DNA of 64,000 bases from Paenibacillus profundus (GCF_021369635.1 NZ_JAJNBZ010000018.1:41952-105951); one strand, 5' to 3'; positions 16,818 through 25,661 are shown, counted from the stretch's first letter. A program made the numbers and translations. Notes: generated by a model from the letters alone, not told the origin.

Positions 16818-16975
16818 TGTTGATGTTGTTATTGCTGTTGTTATTGCTATTTTTGTTGCTATTGCTGTTACTGTTACTGGTGCTGTTACTGGTGCTGGTG
16901 CTGTTACTGGTGCTGTTTCCCTGTTGATGCTGCTGTTGTGCAGTTTGCTATTCTTGCTATTCTTGCTGCATCATC
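16818..16975. repeat. degenerate trinucleotide (TGT/TGC-rich) low-complexity tract
   Basis: About 150 bases are built from repeats such as gttattgct, gctgttactggt and ttcttgctatt. An open frame (16723-17082) runs through it, but its Val/Ala/Leu composition follows from the repeat and it has no ribosome binding site, so it is not called as a gene. Confidence 0.6.
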
Positions 16976-16988
16976 CGCCAAACAGTCG

Positions 16989-17176
16989 TTCCATTGGAAT
17001 ACGTACAGTCTTCTGCCTGTTTTCAAGCGTAAACTCACCTTTCCACTGGAAATCTTCCAGTCAAATCGTAATTAAGCCTTGAGTTCAGCCGTTTGAGCAT
17101 GTTTCTGCTGGATTATTTCCAATGGTTCACCATGTTATCAGCCTAAACCTTCAAATCCATTGGACAGAATCCAGTC
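16989..17176. repeat. array of 22-bp TCCATTGGA...CAGT repeats (array A, four units)
   Basis: Units lie at 16989-17010, 17041-17062 and 17155-17176 on the plus strand and at 17106-17127 on the minus strand. The consensus is TCCATTGGAWWNNATNCAGT. Start-to-start spacing is 52 bp for the first two plus-strand units. The sequences between units are unrelated. A second array with three plus-strand units and one minus-strand unit lies at 45085-45275. The element contains the near-palindrome TCCATTGGA. Function unknown. Confidence 0.8.
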
Positions 17177-17185
17177 ATTATCCAC

Positions 17186-17223
17186 AATAGAAAAACCGTC
17201 AGGGTAAAATCACTCTGACGGCC
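17186..17223 (-). terminator. rho-independent terminator of chemoreceptor gene
   Basis: On the minus strand the arms CCGTCAGAGT and ACCCTGACGG are followed by TTTTTCT. It lies about 45 bases after the stop of the chemoreceptor gene. Confidence 0.85.
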
Positions 17224-17269
17224 TTTAGGATTGGCGGATATCTGTAATGTTGTGCGCGTGCCCGTATAT

Positions 17270-19246
17270 TTATGACTTGAAGCGTGCAGATAACTGCTGC
17301 AAATCATCAGCAATGCTTGCCAAATGATTCGCATATGACGCCATTTCCTGCATTGCTGCATTTTGCTGTTCGCTTGCTGCTGCGACTGTCTCCATTTCCA
17401 TTAACGTACCATTCGTCATTTCGCTCGCGGCATCGAAAGATTCGATCATGTCAGCGTTCGAAGACGCAAGCTGCGAACCCAGTTCCGTCACGTGATTCAA
17501 CTGAACGTTCATTTCATCGATCGCTTGGAAAATATCTGTAAAGCTATTCGTTACCGATTCGGTTAACTGCTGTCCAACGGCCACGGACTCTACTCCATTC
17601 TGCATGGCGGTCCATACAGAGTCAGAACGCTCCCTAATCTGCTGCACCATGCCCGTAATCTTCCCGGCGGCCTCCTTCGTCTCCTCCGCCAGCTTGCGCA
17701 CTTCGCCCGCTACGACTGCGAAGCCACGCCCATGTTCACCTGCGCGAGCCGCTTCAATAGCTGCGTTCAATGCAAGCAGCTCCGTTTGAGCAGCCACCTC
17801 TTGGATAAAGGCAACGATACGATGTATGTGATGCGATTGCTCATTCAATCGCTCTGTCTCCGCCTTAGCCTGTTCCGTGTTCTGCGTAATGGCATCCATC
17901 TGCATGCGCACGCTGTCCAGTGCCTTTCCTCCACTCGCTGCCCACTCGCTCATCTCTTGTGCCGCATGAGAGGAACTGCCTACGAGTGTTACGACACGAT
18001 GCAGCTGTGATTCAGATTGATGCGCTTGTGCCGTTACGGTATTCAAGCGTTCATCCAACAGTGCCGATTGAGTCGACACTTGCTGATAGGAGGCCGCGAC
18101 CTCCTGCAAGGAGCTTACGTTCTCCTCCGAACTAGCGGATAGCTCCTCGGCGGAAGCCGCAACCACTTCGGATACTTCACGTATTTGCGCCATAATGTCG
18201 GATAAGGAATGCGTCATCGAGTTGAAGTTCTTTTCCAGACGGCCAATTTCGTCCAATCTTCCGTCTACCAGAACGCGAACAGAGAAATCACCGTCTGCAA
18301 TCCGCTCTGTCATTTGCTGAATCCGCACGACGGGGCGTATGATGTTACGAACGAACTTCCACAGAAATAAACCGATAAGACCGATCAATACGACGAGAAA
18401 CACGGAAGCGATAATCACGATTTCATTCGCTTGGGCGTTAATTTCACTTCGACTCAAGACCGAGACGATGTTAATCCCGAGTTTGTTTCGCTTATCATAG
18501 CTGATGAATTCATGTCTGCCGTCAGCGTTCGACATATACTTGCCATATTCGTCTGATAGCAGCTCTTTATATTGCTCTCTGTCCAGTTGGGAGCCCTGCT
18601 TATGTACCGGATGGGATAGCACGTGATTGTCCTTATCAATTAGGCTGATATACCCGCTGTCCCCCACCTTGAATTGGCTAACCGATTGATTTAAATTGTC
18701 GATCGAGACATCAATGCCTGCAACCCCTTCCCCATTCGGTAACGAACGGGAGAACGTCACAATCATTTGTCCCGTAATCATATCTTGATAAGGCTTGGAG
18801 ACGATGACTTCGCCTTCATGCTCTTTGGCCAATTGATACCACTCGCGTTTTTTCGCTTCATTGATGTCAATCTCACTGCCGCTGTTGTCGATATATTTAT
18901 CTCCAAGCAGGACATAAGCAAACAATATGTTGCTGATGTCTGAAGTCAGGTCCGTGACCCGATGTTTAATCCGCGTCACATCCTGCGAGTTCTCGCTTAT
19001 GCTGGCCGCCAGACTGCTTACCAAATGCCCATTCGTCTCATAAGTCTGATTCAGCATTCGCGAAATGGATTGTGTCGCTTCATTGACCTCGTCATACATC
19101 ATGTTTTTCGTGTTGTATGATGCCGTTAACGTTAAGATAACGATGAGGACAATCGTAGGAACGATAATGAAGCAGGTGAGCAGGAGAATAATTTTTTTAT
19201 GTAGAGAACGTTGAATCGATTGAGCCCAATTTCTATAGTATTTCAA
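17270..19246 (-). CDS. methyl-accepting chemotaxis protein with dCache-like sensor
   Basis: About 658 residues with the full transmembrane chemoreceptor plan. A first membrane helix lies at about residues 18-42. An extracellular sensor of about 230 residues follows (with [20 protein letters not shown] and [19 protein letters not shown] regions typical of double Cache domains). A second membrane helix lies near 275-297, then a HAMP domain and a long coiled-coil signalling domain. The hairpin tip contains [41 protein letters not shown] (residue region about 480-520). It signals to CheA/CheW. The start is TTG at 19246 with GGGA seven bases upstream. Ligand unknown. Monocistronic, with its own terminator. 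Confidence 0.92.
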   Translation of the reverse strand: MKYYRNWAQSIQRSLHKKIILLLTCFIIVPTIVLIVILTLTASYNTKNMMYDEVNEATQSISRMLNQTYETNGHLVSSLAASISENSQDVTRIKHRVTDLTSDISNILFAYVLLGDKYIDNSGSEIDINEAKKREWYQLAKEHEGEVIVSKPYQDMITGQMIVTFSRSLPNGEGVAGIDVSIDNLNQSVSQFKVGDSGYISLIDKDNHVLSHPVHKQGSQLDREQYKELLSDEYGKYMSNADGRHEFISYDKRNKLGINIVSVLSRSEINAQANEIVIIASVFLVVLIGLIGLFLWKFVRNIIRPVVRIQQMTERIADGDFSVRVLVDGRLDEIGRLEKNFNSMTHSLSDIMAQIREVSEVVAASAEELSASSEENVSSLQEVAASYQQVSTQSALLDERLNTVTAQAHQSESQLHRVVTLVGSSSHAAQEMSEWAASGGKALDSVRMQMDAITQNTEQAKAETERLNEQSHHIHRIVAFIQEVAAQTELLALNAAIEAARAGEHGRGFAVVAGEVRKLAEETKEAAGKITGMVQQIRERSDSVWTAMQNGVESVAVGQQLTESVTNSFTDIFQAIDEMNVQLNHVTELGSQLASSNADMIESFDAASEMTNGTLMEMETVAAASEQQNAAMQEMASYANHLASIADDLQQLSARFKS

Positions 19247-19436
19247 TGTAAAATCCCCTTTGCCAATCTTAAAAGTCAGACACTTTTCGTATATCGGAAA
19301 TATTGATAATGTTTTTATACTTTTCAGAAAAAAAGAAGAAGGTAATTAAAGGGAATTACAGGTTCTGCAACTGCCCAATTGCTACCTGACTAATACGTTG
19401 CATTAAAATCGAACGCGATTTTTAACAATTATAATG

Positions 19437-19486
19437 AAAAACGGCTTAGAACCCAATTAATAATAAGGGGCTAAGCCGTTTTAAAT
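19437..19486. terminator. hairpin terminator after the 46-residue membrane peptide gene
   Basis: The arms AAAACGGCTTAG and CTAAGCCGTTTT flank a loop that itself contains CCC/GGG. It lies about 60 bases after the stop of the small minus-strand gene and can act in both directions. Confidence 0.75.
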
Positions 19487-19547
19487 ATTCTTTAAGGTCT
19501 TATTTTTAGGTGAAGAAACGAAAATGTTTATTACATCATTACTGTAA

Positions 19548-19688
19548 CTAACGTGTTTCTTTAGTATCTTTCTGCTTTTGATCGTTATTTATAGCTTCTT
19601 TAACATAATCTCTTGGCGGAATCTTATTATTTATATGCAAAAGCAAACCAATAATAACAACTAAAAGGACAATTATAACCACATTCAT
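19548..19688 (-). CDS. small single-pass membrane protein (46 aa), unknown function
   Basis: An open frame of 46 codons starts with ATG at 19688 and has the strong ribosome binding site GGGGGAGGAG four bases upstream. The product begins MNVVIIVLLVVIIGLLLHIN, a single membrane helix, followed by a hydrophilic tail with the segment KIPPRDYVKEA and a Lys/Asp/Gln-rich end. A hairpin terminator follows the stop. The ribosome binding site, the membrane-helix-plus-tail design and the terminator support a real gene. I do not recognise the family; short membrane peptides of this kind are often regulators or sporulation proteins, which is only a guess. Confidence 0.6.
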   Translation of the reverse strand: MNVVIIVLLVVIIGLLLHINNKIPPRDYVKEAINNDQKQKDTKETR

Positions 19689-19887
19689 TTCTCCTCCCCC
19701 TTTTTACTCCTTACTTAACTAATAAGTGGAGTTGACTCATAAATGAAACAGACTTGATATTCTCCACCCGAAAACACATTTGATTTAGTTTTTATATCTA
19801 CGAAGTTGTCCGTATACACTTTGCTTTTGCTGTTTCTTCACACTACAGTGAGTACATACATTCCATACTTTTACATCAGGCGACCAG

Positions 19888-19933
19888 TTAAAAATAGATC
19901 CCCTCTTCATTTACGAAGGGATCTATTTTTAAC
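19888..19933. terminator. rho-independent terminator of secreted-protein gene
   Basis: The arms TTAAAAATAGATCCC and GGGATCTATTTTTAA form a long stem around a loop of about 14 bases. It lies directly after the stop of the minus-strand gene that ends at 19938. Confidence 0.85.
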
Positions 19934-19937
19934 TTTT

Positions 19938-20909
19938 CTAGTATTTAAACGAAACTCCAGTTTGTATAGCCTCATCCTTCGAAACATTTGCGCTTATAGT
20001 GAACGAACCAGTTCCTCTGGCATCTACTCCTAACGCCCCTGATATACTTGATTCTGTATGAATATAATGCCCAGATAAATCAGCATAGGTATAAGAGCTA
20101 TTATTTCTGATCGCCCGATATGCTACGGTACCTCTATGATTTTCATATTTATGTTGTTTCCCATTAATTAATTGGGCACTATCACTAGCTAGTTGAAATT
20201 CAAATCCAATGCCACCCGTTTTATCCTCTGCCGACCACTTATATTGATCAGATACACCATCATAAGTCCAAGGTCCAAGTCCAATTATAGGGTTTCTCGA
20301 GTAATAATCATCCCTACTATATTTTAAATATTCACTGTTTTGTACTGGAGTCATACTGACATGATGCGCCACACCGACAGCATCTTTATATTTGTAGAAA
20401 GGTTTTTTGGCCCATGCAAAGTCATGTTTAATCAAATATTCCTGTGGATTAGTTCCACTGATTCTTGAGACAGTAGTTGTAAGTCTCATCCAATTTGAAG
20501 TTGGCTCTGTGTCAGAACAATTTTGTGAAGAAGTATCACAAATACTTTGTAATCTGAATTGTTCTTCTTTTGCCTGCTCATATGACTCCTTATTTACTTC
20601 AATAAACCCATTTTCGTCTTTTTTCAAGTACTTTCTGTCCAAAGCCAATAATTGCCCCTCTAATTCATTAAGATACTCTAAATCATATTGAGTAAAGTCT
20701 TTCACTTCTTCTTTAGAAAAACCTAATTGAGCAAATCTCAATGTATTTTGATGGAGACTTTTTAAAGAAAAATCATTTTCGTTATAGCCAAGTCTTTCTA
20801 GCAATTCTACATTTGAAGGAGTCTCAAAATTTGCAAAAGTCGGTAAACAAAGCACCAAAGACAAACAAAATAACAGTGAAAAAGAAATTACTTTTTTCAA
20901 AACCTTCAC
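19938..20909 (-). CDS. secreted protein of unknown function (AT-rich gene)
   Basis: About 320 residues. The N terminus is a clear Sec signal peptide (Lys-rich start, hydrophobic core SFSLLFCLSLVLCL, likely cleavage after PTFA). The mature part has a charged helical region (residues about 30-110), a Cys pair in CDTSSQNC, and then a beta-rich C-terminal part with Tyr, Ser and Gly (VGVAHHVSMTP, GLGPWTYDG, FTISANVSKDE). I do not recognise the family. The longest start is GTG at 20909; TTG at 20900 gives a more usual signal peptide (MKKVISF) with AAGGGTG six bases upstream. The gene is far richer in A and T than the neighbouring core genes, which suggests acquisition by transfer. Confidence 0.75.
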   Translation of the reverse strand: MKVLKKVISFSLLFCLSLVLCLPTFANFETPSNVELLERLGYNENDFSLKSLHQNTLRFAQLGFSKEEVKDFTQYDLEYLNELEGQLLALDRKYLKKDENGFIEVNKESYEQAKEEQFRLQSICDTSSQNCSDTEPTSNWMRLTTTVSRISGTNPQEYLIKHDFAWAKKPFYKYKDAVGVAHHVSMTPVQNSEYLKYSRDDYYSRNPIIGLGPWTYDGVSDQYKWSAEDKTGGIGFEFQLASDSAQLINGKQHKYENHRGTVAYRAIRNNSSYTYADLSGHYIHTESSISGALGVDARGTGSFTISANVSKDEAIQTGVSFKY

Positions 20910-20939
20910 CCTTTTCGCGTTATTTTCAAGTGATATCTT

Positions 20940-21705
20940 AGGTGTGTTGAAAGAACCTAATTTCTAATTTCTGAAAAATCGTTTTAAAACTACAAAACCA
21001 AGTATTTTTTCCCATTATCAAAGTGATGTGTATTCTAAAGGCAACGTTTTTCAGTCGAGAAGTACAAGTGTTTTCACAAGAAAACTACATCTGAAGAATC
21101 TTTCGAAGAAGAAAAGTGTAGGACAGAATACATGTGCGTGTACAACAAGATCGAACGTAACGGTTGAACTGTAAAAACCAACAGGTCTTAAACCGTCTAC
21201 TCAGTTCGATCAAGCAAGGTAGAAAAATCCCATAAACCACCTCCTTAAGGTAGATATTAACACAATATATAAATTTGTAAATATAATTATATTTACTTTT
21301 TATACCTATCACTTCAATTTTTATTTATTTTAACCAGTATATTCGTGATAGTGAAAAATATAGAATATCTTCAAAACGGATCCGCATGTGTAGATTCAAC
21401 AGTCTAATGCTTTAATATTTACAAGCGTCACCTATAGGACAATGCCCCTTTGAAGGGTCGCATGATGGAATAGGATTTCCAATATATTACCTTGGCATAT
21501 TACTTATTGCCATGAACTTCGCTTCCATTAGAGGAGACATTTCGAACTTGGTTTGTGAAACCGCACTCAGAAAGTAATCTGTTATACTTAACATTTTTTC
21601 ACACCAATTCCTTTGTAACCTGTATCATTCGCTGTTCGATATGTTTATAATAAATTGAACATTTATTTCCGGTCCAGCTATTTTATAGCCTCACGTTTTT
21701 ATAAT
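20940..21705. other. AT-rich intergenic region without a supportable gene
   Basis: Nearly 770 AT-rich bases. A 75-codon minus-strand frame (21085-21312) has no good ribosome binding site and an odd composition. A short plus-strand frame near 21095-21145 (translating around KCRTEYMCVYNKIERNG) might be a decayed fragment, but no family can be assigned. The region probably also holds the promoter of the secreted-protein gene. Confidence 0.45.
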
Positions 21706-21752
21706 AAAAAGACTGCGCCTTTAAGCTCTCTTAGGCACAGTCTTGTTTTTTG
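21706..21752 (-). terminator. rho-independent terminator of murJ-like gene
   Basis: On the minus strand the arms AAGACTGTGCCT and AGGCGCAGTCTT are followed by TTTATT, just after the flippase stop codon. Confidence 0.85.
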
Positions 21753-21757
21753 CAGTT

Positions 21758-23392
21758 CTATCTCCGCGAACGCCCCCGTGTCGAGCCGCCTTGCAGTCGC
21801 ATTAATGGACGCAGCGCCTTCTGAACGGGACGCGGATAGCTCCCAAGTTCATCCTGACGCACGACGCGGAAAGCAACCAGTCCAACTACGAACAAGGCTA
21901 CGACGACTAAAGCTACAATACCAGCTGTGAACATGTATACTAGCTTGGCCGGCAGTATTCCGACCAACTGCTCGCCCAGTTTCTCGACTCCGAAGCCGAT
22001 GCCGCCGGCCAACACAACGGTGAGCAGAAAGCCCGGCCAACGATTACCGAGCACATCGAACGGAACTACCTTCTTCATGACGCGAAGATTAAGCCACGTA
22101 ATGATAAGGAAGCTTATCGCTGTGCCGCCAATGATGCCGTAAATGCTGAAGAAATGAACAAGTCCAAAGCTGGCGAGCAATTTAATAATAATGCCAAGTG
22201 TTACGCTAATCATAGCGATATAAGGCTTACCAAGTCCGATCAGAATGGAGCTCGACGTCATCATCGTAATTTGAAAAATGGTTCCAAAAGTAAGCATGGC
22301 AATAATTCCCGCACCATCCAGTGTACTGAACAAGAAGCCGTTGACAGAGTATGCTCCGACCGCAAGGGCCAATACGATCGGCATGCCGCTCAGTACAGAA
22401 ATACGCATCGCCAAAGAGGTCTGGCGTTTCAAATGATTCAAGTCCCGCTTGGCAAACGCCGCAGAAATGACCGGGATAAGCGAAGTGCTGAGCGCAATCG
22501 CCAAAATCGGCGGTATGCCTGCAATCGATTGTGCCCTTTGCCCGAGGATACCATATAAATGCGCGGCTTCTACCTGTCCGAGATCCGGAGCCAGCAGCGG
22601 AATCGTAATGGACGTATCGATAAAATTCACCGCAGGAACAGCCAGTGAAGACAGTACGATAGGGACTGACAAAGCAAAGATCGAACGGAAAATATCACTT
22701 AAAGGAACCTTCTTAGCCCCGGTGCGACGCGCACGGACACCTGCCTTACGGTCTGCCTGGCGCAGCTTGCCGAGGTAATACACCATAATGATGAAGGCGC
22801 CGACACTTCCCAGCACACCGCCGAAGGAAGCTGCAGCTGCCGTCCATTCCTGGGATACTCCGTTGTGCATGAGCACGAAGGCAAGTCCGATCGCGGTCAC
22901 GACGCGGAGTACTTGCTCCACGATCTGAGACACTCCGCTCGCTTGCATCATGTTGCGGCCTTGCGTGTAACCGCGCATCATAGCGATGACCGGGAACAAC
23001 AACAGCGCCGGCGCTAACGCACGAATGGCAAGCGCGGCTTCCGGCAACTGGATCATGTCTGCATAGAACGGTGCAAATATGAACAGCAGGGCCGTCGCGA
23101 CGACGCCTGAGACTAATCCGAATAAGAGCGCCGCATAATAGACTCGCTCCGCTTCACGCACTTGGTTCAGCGCATAGCGTTCGGAGACCATTTTGCTCAG
23201 TGTGCTTGGAATACCCGCCGTCGCAACGGCAAGTATCATAAGATATACCGTCTGCGAAGCCGCGAACGATGCGTTCCCGACGGAACCTAGCATATGCTCG
23301 AGCGGCACGCGCTGGAATAAGCCGAGCACACGCGCCACTAACGTTGCAGCGGCGATGATGAGCGTTCCTTTTATAAATGATTCCTTTGCCAA
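21758..23392 (-). CDS. MurJ/YtgP-type lipid II (oligosaccharide) flippase
   Basis: About 544 residues, the same length class as Bacillus YtgP. It has about 14 hydrophobic segments, and the N-terminal pattern KGTLIIAAATLVARVLGLFQRVP is typical of the MOP-superfamily polysaccharide transporters SpoVB/MurJ (seen at residues 8-30). These proteins flip undecaprenyl-linked cell-wall precursors across the membrane. A conserved-type RGYTQGRNMM region lies near residue 140. The C terminus is basic. The start is TTG at 23392 with AAGGG upstream. A sporulation-specific SpoVB role cannot be excluded, but the length and single-gene context fit MurJ better. Confidence 0.8.
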   Translation of the reverse strand: MAKESFIKGTLIIAAATLVARVLGLFQRVPLEHMLGSVGNASFAASQTVYLMILAVATAGIPSTLSKMVSERYALNQVREAERVYYAALLFGLVSGVVATALLFIFAPFYADMIQLPEAALAIRALAPALLLFPVIAMMRGYTQGRNMMQASGVSQIVEQVLRVVTAIGLAFVLMHNGVSQEWTAAAASFGGVLGSVGAFIIMVYYLGKLRQADRKAGVRARRTGAKKVPLSDIFRSIFALSVPIVLSSLAVPAVNFIDTSITIPLLAPDLGQVEAAHLYGILGQRAQSIAGIPPILAIALSTSLIPVISAAFAKRDLNHLKRQTSLAMRISVLSGMPIVLALAVGAYSVNGFLFSTLDGAGIIAMLTFGTIFQITMMTSSSILIGLGKPYIAMISVTLGIIIKLLASFGLVHFFSIYGIIGGTAISFLIITWLNLRVMKKVVPFDVLGNRWPGFLLTVVLAGGIGFGVEKLGEQLVGILPAKLVYMFTAGIVALVVVALFVVGLVAFRVVRQDELGSYPRPVQKALRPLMRLQGGSTRGRSRR

Positions 23393-23471
23393 ACGTTTCC
23401 CTTCTTTCTTTATGCTAGCCCGTACCTCATCAGGTCATACAAGCAGGAAGAGCCTCTGTCGAAGCTCTTCT

Positions 23472-23512
23472 AGAGGTTGTCCAAAAAGCCCCCTCGGTGC
23501 TGAAAAGTGACC
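23472..23512 (+). repeat. dispersed AGAGGTTGTCCAAAAAG-type repeat, copy 2
   Basis: agaggttgtccaaaaagccc and a downstream arm cctttttgaac form an imperfect inverted repeat. It lies between the DUF456 gene and the flippase gene. A second hairpin, GAAGAGC/GCTCTTC, precedes it at 23448-23470. Confidence 0.6.
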
Positions 23513-23533
23513 TTTTTGAACCGCTCTTCTACA

Positions 23534-24019
23534 TTAGAACATGAACACCCAAATGAAGAACAGAATAATCATCCCAATTTGCAAAGCAAATTTAACCACG
23601 ATACTTGAAAACAAACCGACGACCGCTCCAATAGCCGACTTAGCTGATTTCTCAACGTTAGCTCCTGCAATAATCTCCCCGATAAACGCGCCGAGAAGCG
23701 GCCCCAGTATGATGCCGAACGCCGGAATAACGAACGGCCCGATCAGAATTCCGACCGTACTGCCAATAATCGAAGCGCGTGATCCGCCGAACCGTTTCAC
23801 GCCCCATGCATTGACGACGTAATCAGCTATGAACAACACGGCGACGATAAGTGTCTGTATCGTCCAGAACCAGAATCCGAACGGTTCGAAGCTGACGAAC
23901 AAGCCATATACAAAGAAGGCTGCATAGATGGCTAATGCTCCCGGCAGAATCGGATAGATCGCACCCGCCATGCCAAGAATAAATAATGCGATCACACATA
24001 TCCAAGCAAGGATGGTCAT
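23534..24019 (-). CDS. DUF456-family membrane protein
   Basis: About 161 residues with about four or five hydrophobic segments and two Gly-rich repeats (ILGMAGAIYPILPGALAIYA near the N terminus; GSTVGILIGPFVIPAFGIILGPLLGAFIGE in the middle). This pattern is typical of DUF456 proteins, whose molecular function is unknown. It starts with ATG at 24019 and lies downstream of the HAD phosphatase gene with a short gap, so the two may be cotranscribed. Confidence 0.8.
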   Translation of the reverse strand: MTILAWICVIALFILGMAGAIYPILPGALAIYAAFFVYGLFVSFEPFGFWFWTIQTLIVAVLFIADYVVNAWGVKRFGGSRASIIGSTVGILIGPFVIPAFGIILGPLLGAFIGEIIAGANVEKSAKSAIGAVVGLFSSIVVKFALQIGMIILFFIWVFMF

Positions 24020-24043
24020 AGACAGACGCCTCTCATAGGTTTT

Positions 24044-24778
24044 CTACAATACATATTCCCGGATTACCTGAGCCACACCATGTTCATTGTTCGAACGTAC
24101 GACGACATCCGCCGCTTTCTTTACTTCATCCTGCGCATTGCCCATGGCAACGCCAAGTCCTGCCGCTCGAATTACCGCCAGATCGTTCAAGCTATCTCCT
24201 ACGGCAACCACCTGTGACATCGAAAACCCGAGCAGATCGCACACGGTCTGAATGCCCGACGCTTTACTGATGCCAATCGGATTGATCTCTATATTATGCG
24301 GTGAAGAATTGGTCAATTCCAGTCCGCCCATCGCCCGCAGCTCTTTCCATAGCTGTTCCCGAACCTGGTCATCCTCCGTAAAGTAGCCGAATTTCAGCCA
24401 TTCCTCTGCGTCAATATCGGCATCCCAGTTCTCTCGATTATATTGCCGCTCTGTGGAGTAAGCCCAGAACCAAGCATCATACTGTTCTGACATCTCCACC
24501 ATTTTGCTGACCGCATCGCGGTCAAGCAGGTGACGCACAAGCAGCTCATTCGAATTTTTCCATACTTCACTGCCGTTTACCGTCACCATCGGCGACTCTA
24601 ACCCGAGCTCCTCTGCATAAGGCTGAGCGTTCTGAAACGCCCGTCCTGTGGAGAACATGACAATGATGCCGGCATCGCGCGCAGCATGTATCGCATCCGC
24701 CGTTTCAGTGCTGATGTTCTGATCTTCATCCAAAACCGTTCCGTCCATATCAAGGGCCAACAATGTATATTTACTCAT
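24044..24778 (-). CDS. Cof-type HAD-superfamily phosphatase
   Basis: About 244 residues. Motif I is LALDMDGTVLDED (nucleophile and acid Asp), motif II is MFSTGRA and motif IV is VAVGDSLNDLAVIRAAGLGVAMGNA, which together define the HAD-IIB/Cof subfamily. Such enzymes dephosphorylate sugar phosphates, pyridoxal phosphate or flavin precursors. The ATG at 24778 matches the family N terminus, with AGGAG about 11 bases upstream. Substrate unknown; cytoplasmic. Confidence 0.85.
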   Translation of the reverse strand: MSKYTLLALDMDGTVLDEDQNISTETADAIHAARDAGIIVMFSTGRAFQNAQPYAEELGLESPMVTVNGSEVWKNSNELLVRHLLDRDAVSKMVEMSEQYDAWFWAYSTERQYNRENWDADIDAEEWLKFGYFTEDDQVREQLWKELRAMGGLELTNSSPHNIEINPIGISKASGIQTVCDLLGFSMSQVVAVGDSLNDLAVIRAAGLGVAMGNAQDEVKKAADVVVRSNNEHGVAQVIREYVL

Positions 24779-24951
24779 TTCAGCATTCACTCCTAGTTCT
24801 GGCTGTCCCGCTTCAGACTCGTTGCCGTCGTTCTTGTCGAAGCTTGTATATTTGAATATGTTGAAGTTTGTCATACGTAAATTTGCATAACGACATTGTA
24901 TCATAACGATGCGGCTACAACAAAGACTTCCTTCCTATTTAACTCTCTAAC

Positions 24952-24990
24952 TAGAGGTTGCTTAGAAAGCCCCCTTTTGATCACGAAGTG
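24952..24990 (+). repeat. dispersed AGAGGTTGTCCAAAAAG-type repeat, copy 3
   Basis: tagaggttgcttagaaagcc followed by cccttttgatcacgaagtgg is the fullest copy of this family in the window. It lies upstream of the HAD phosphatase and downstream of the truncated lipoprotein gene. Confidence 0.6.
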
Positions 24991-25034
24991 GTTCTGCAGG
25001 CAGACTCGACATCGAATCTTGCACCACGTCATAC

Positions 25035-25074
25035 GAAAAAAAGCCCCATTGCCCGAATGTATCGAGCAAGGGGC
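25035..25074 (-). terminator. rho-independent terminator after truncated lipoprotein gene
   Basis: On the minus strand GCCCCTTGC and GCAATGGGGC pair and are followed by a run of seven T. It lies about 50 bases after the stop of the truncated metal-binding lipoprotein. Confidence 0.8.
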
Positions 25075-25124
25075 ATTCCCCGTATCCAAATCATGCCTTC
25101 ATTTCCGCCATCCTGCGGCGCTTA

Positions 25125-25409
25125 CTATAGGTGCGGGTCGACACTCGGCCCCATTAAGCCGATATCATCCACATGCTCGCCGCCTTCTTCTTTGACGACG
25201 TCCGCAATCATTCCGATCGTAGGGGGCACATTCAGCTTGCTGTCCCTCACGGCAGCCTTCATGCCTTCCTCTGCCTGTTTCCCCTCGTTCGTATTGCCGC
25301 AGGCCATTAGAGCGAATACTACGCTCAGGAACAACACCGTCATAACTAATCTCTTTAACGCCGAATTCCATTTCACTGTACTTGCCGCTTTCCCCATTTT
25401 CCTAGTCAT
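25125..25409 (-). pseudogene. N-terminal fragment of a metal ABC transporter substrate-binding lipoprotein
   Basis: The 94 residues contain a lipoprotein signal (hydrophobic core MTVLFLSVVFAL, lipobox LMAC) and then a segment very like the start of the mature ZnuA/MntA/PsaA family: TIGMIADVVKEEGGEHVDDI and LMGPSVDPHL. In full-length proteins of this family the DPH motif provides the first metal-binding His, and about 200 more residues follow. Here the frame stops right after DPHL, and a terminator lies about 50 bases on. The simplest reading is a gene truncated by deletion. Expression of a short lipoprotein is still possible since the start has an upstream GGAG and the terminator is intact. 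Confidence 0.7.
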
Positions 25410-25547
25410 TCTACCTGCACTCTCCTATCTTTTCGGTTCCCCTAATTGTGATAATTTTGATACTCCCAAAAATTTTGTTATAGACCTTATTTTTTAAATA
25501 TATGAAAAAATGTTTTACCGATGCAACTTTTTCAGCAAAAAAAAGGA

Positions 25548-25619
25548 AAGACTTTGTCATATCGTATGCGGACACCCCATTACTGGTGCGCTTTCCGGAT
25601 AGTGGACAAAGTCTTTTTA
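25548..25619 (-). terminator. long hairpin terminator of penicillin-binding protein gene
   Basis: The arms AAGACTTTGTC and GACAAAGTCTT are perfect, around about 50 internal bases, and are followed on the minus strand by T-rich sequence. The large structured loop is unusual for a simple terminator. Confidence 0.65.
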
Positions 25620-25661
25620 TTTTTGTTATGTCAGTATATCTGTCTTGTAGCATTGTCTTCT

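Noticed and set aside
16723..17082. 119-codon frame with a Val/Ala/Leu-rich membrane-like segment
   Set aside because: The hydrophobic part is produced by the triplet repeat tract and the end is made of repeat array A; no ribosome binding site.
16989..17176. CRISPR array
   Set aside because: Units differ from each other, one is in reverse orientation, there are only four, and no cas gene is near. Same for 45085-45275.
21095..21200. Transposase remnant
   Set aside because: A short translated stretch looks vaguely like an insertion-sequence protein, but it is too short and there are no terminal repeats to support it.
21085..21312. 75-codon minus-strand frame in the AT-rich island
   Set aside because: No ribosome binding site, atypical composition, and no family resemblance.
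25548..25619. Possible riboswitch or structured RNA in the long hairpin
   Set aside because: It lies downstream of the PBP gene, ends in a T-run, and no riboswitch consensus was recognised; a terminator with a large loop is simpler.
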